Assembly (NCBI GenBank): GCA_013288705.1
Contig: JABDBI010000003.1
Span: forward strand, 1-35,257
Direction of reading: 5' to 3'
DNA from: Methanobacteriota archaeon
Lineage (GTDB): Bacteria; Myxococcota; UBA727; JABDBI01
Length of the DNA: 35,257 nucleotides
A program made the translations under genes and the position numbers. The notes under the pieces are model-generated. The model had not been told where the DNA came from. It did no database searches and was given only the letters and a program-made list of their open reading frames with translations. Below, piece after piece: positions 35,209-35,257 of the stretch; position 1 is the first letter of the stretch; each line of letters opens with the position of its first letter.

Positions 35209-35225
35209 AAGCAATGACCTTCCGA

Positions 35226-35243
35226 CTTCTACCATGGTAGAAG
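35226..35243. promoter_or_regulatory. Perfect 18-bp palindrome
   Basis: CTTCTACCATGGTAGAAG is fully palindromic, the shape of a dimeric repressor site, near the window's right edge, 222 bases upstream of the RNase E/G start. The other 35004-35257 sequence holds no ORF of weight and no convincing promoter. Confidence 0.3.
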
Positions 35244-35257
35244 GGCATTTGCAAGTT

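Overview
The window looks like a densely packed chromosomal segment of a Gram-negative bacterium with about 50% GC. Evidence for this is an outer-membrane porin with a signal peptide, lipoproteins with lipoboxes, RNase E/G, SodB, Aat, and the PrkA-YeaH-SpoVR set. Gene content (RdgC-like pair, DUF444, urocanate pathway, TPR protein of the TRAP-associated type, bacterial pepsin) fits a deltaproteobacterium-like or other proteobacterial lineage. The sequence alone does not fix the taxon. No tRNA, rRNA, CRISPR array, phage or transposase gene was found.

Layout. (1) 1-8.6 kb: the 3' part of glpA; a convergent pepsin-like lipoprotein; then a tight same-strand run of His-rich porin, znuA, znuB-HEAT fusion and glpB, followed by an unrecognised exported protein and a terminator. 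(2) 8.9-15.4 kb: prkA-yeaH-spoVR-ferredoxin-rdgC-like(N)-rdgC-like(C), mostly with overlapping stop/start codons, ending in a terminator shared with a small Ala/Pro-rich lipoprotein. (3) 15.8-20.2 kb: hutU-hutI for histidine/urocanate breakdown, convergent with a 14-TM drug exporter. (4) 20.3-22.9 kb, minus strand: asnS, a MOSC protein and a TM2 protein. (5) 23.0-26.9 kb: thymidine kinase, a uracil phosphoribosyltransferase-like protein and hpt (nucleotide salvage), a broken GAF-GGDEF gene and a secreted TPR protein. (6) 27.0-28.7 kb, minus strand: SemiSWEET-like protein, aat and sodB. (7) 28.7-35.0 kb: a cobalamin-binding-type protein, an orphan with a Pro/Asn/Thr-rich tail, tatD, holA, a membrane-anchored coiled-coil protein and RNase E/G.

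The most interesting structure is not a gene. Two copies of one 39-bp palindromic repeat lie inside two unrelated genes (ferredoxin and hutI). They are translated in different frames without breaking either gene, like Rickettsia palindromic elements. Within 2.3 kb there are also two perfect inverted copies of local sequence. One is a 90-bp piece of hpt placed backwards inside the following GGDEF gene, which it breaks. The other is a 37-bp-arm palindrome over the stop of the TPR gene. Both look like fold-back/template-switch events, or the equivalent amplification or assembly artefact. sodB nearby has an in-frame TGA at codon 4 and no other plausible start. Functionally the notable points are a zinc-uptake locus whose permease carries a HEAT-repeat tail but has no ATPase beside it, and a split RdgC-like pair translated together with the PrkA/SpoVR stress module.
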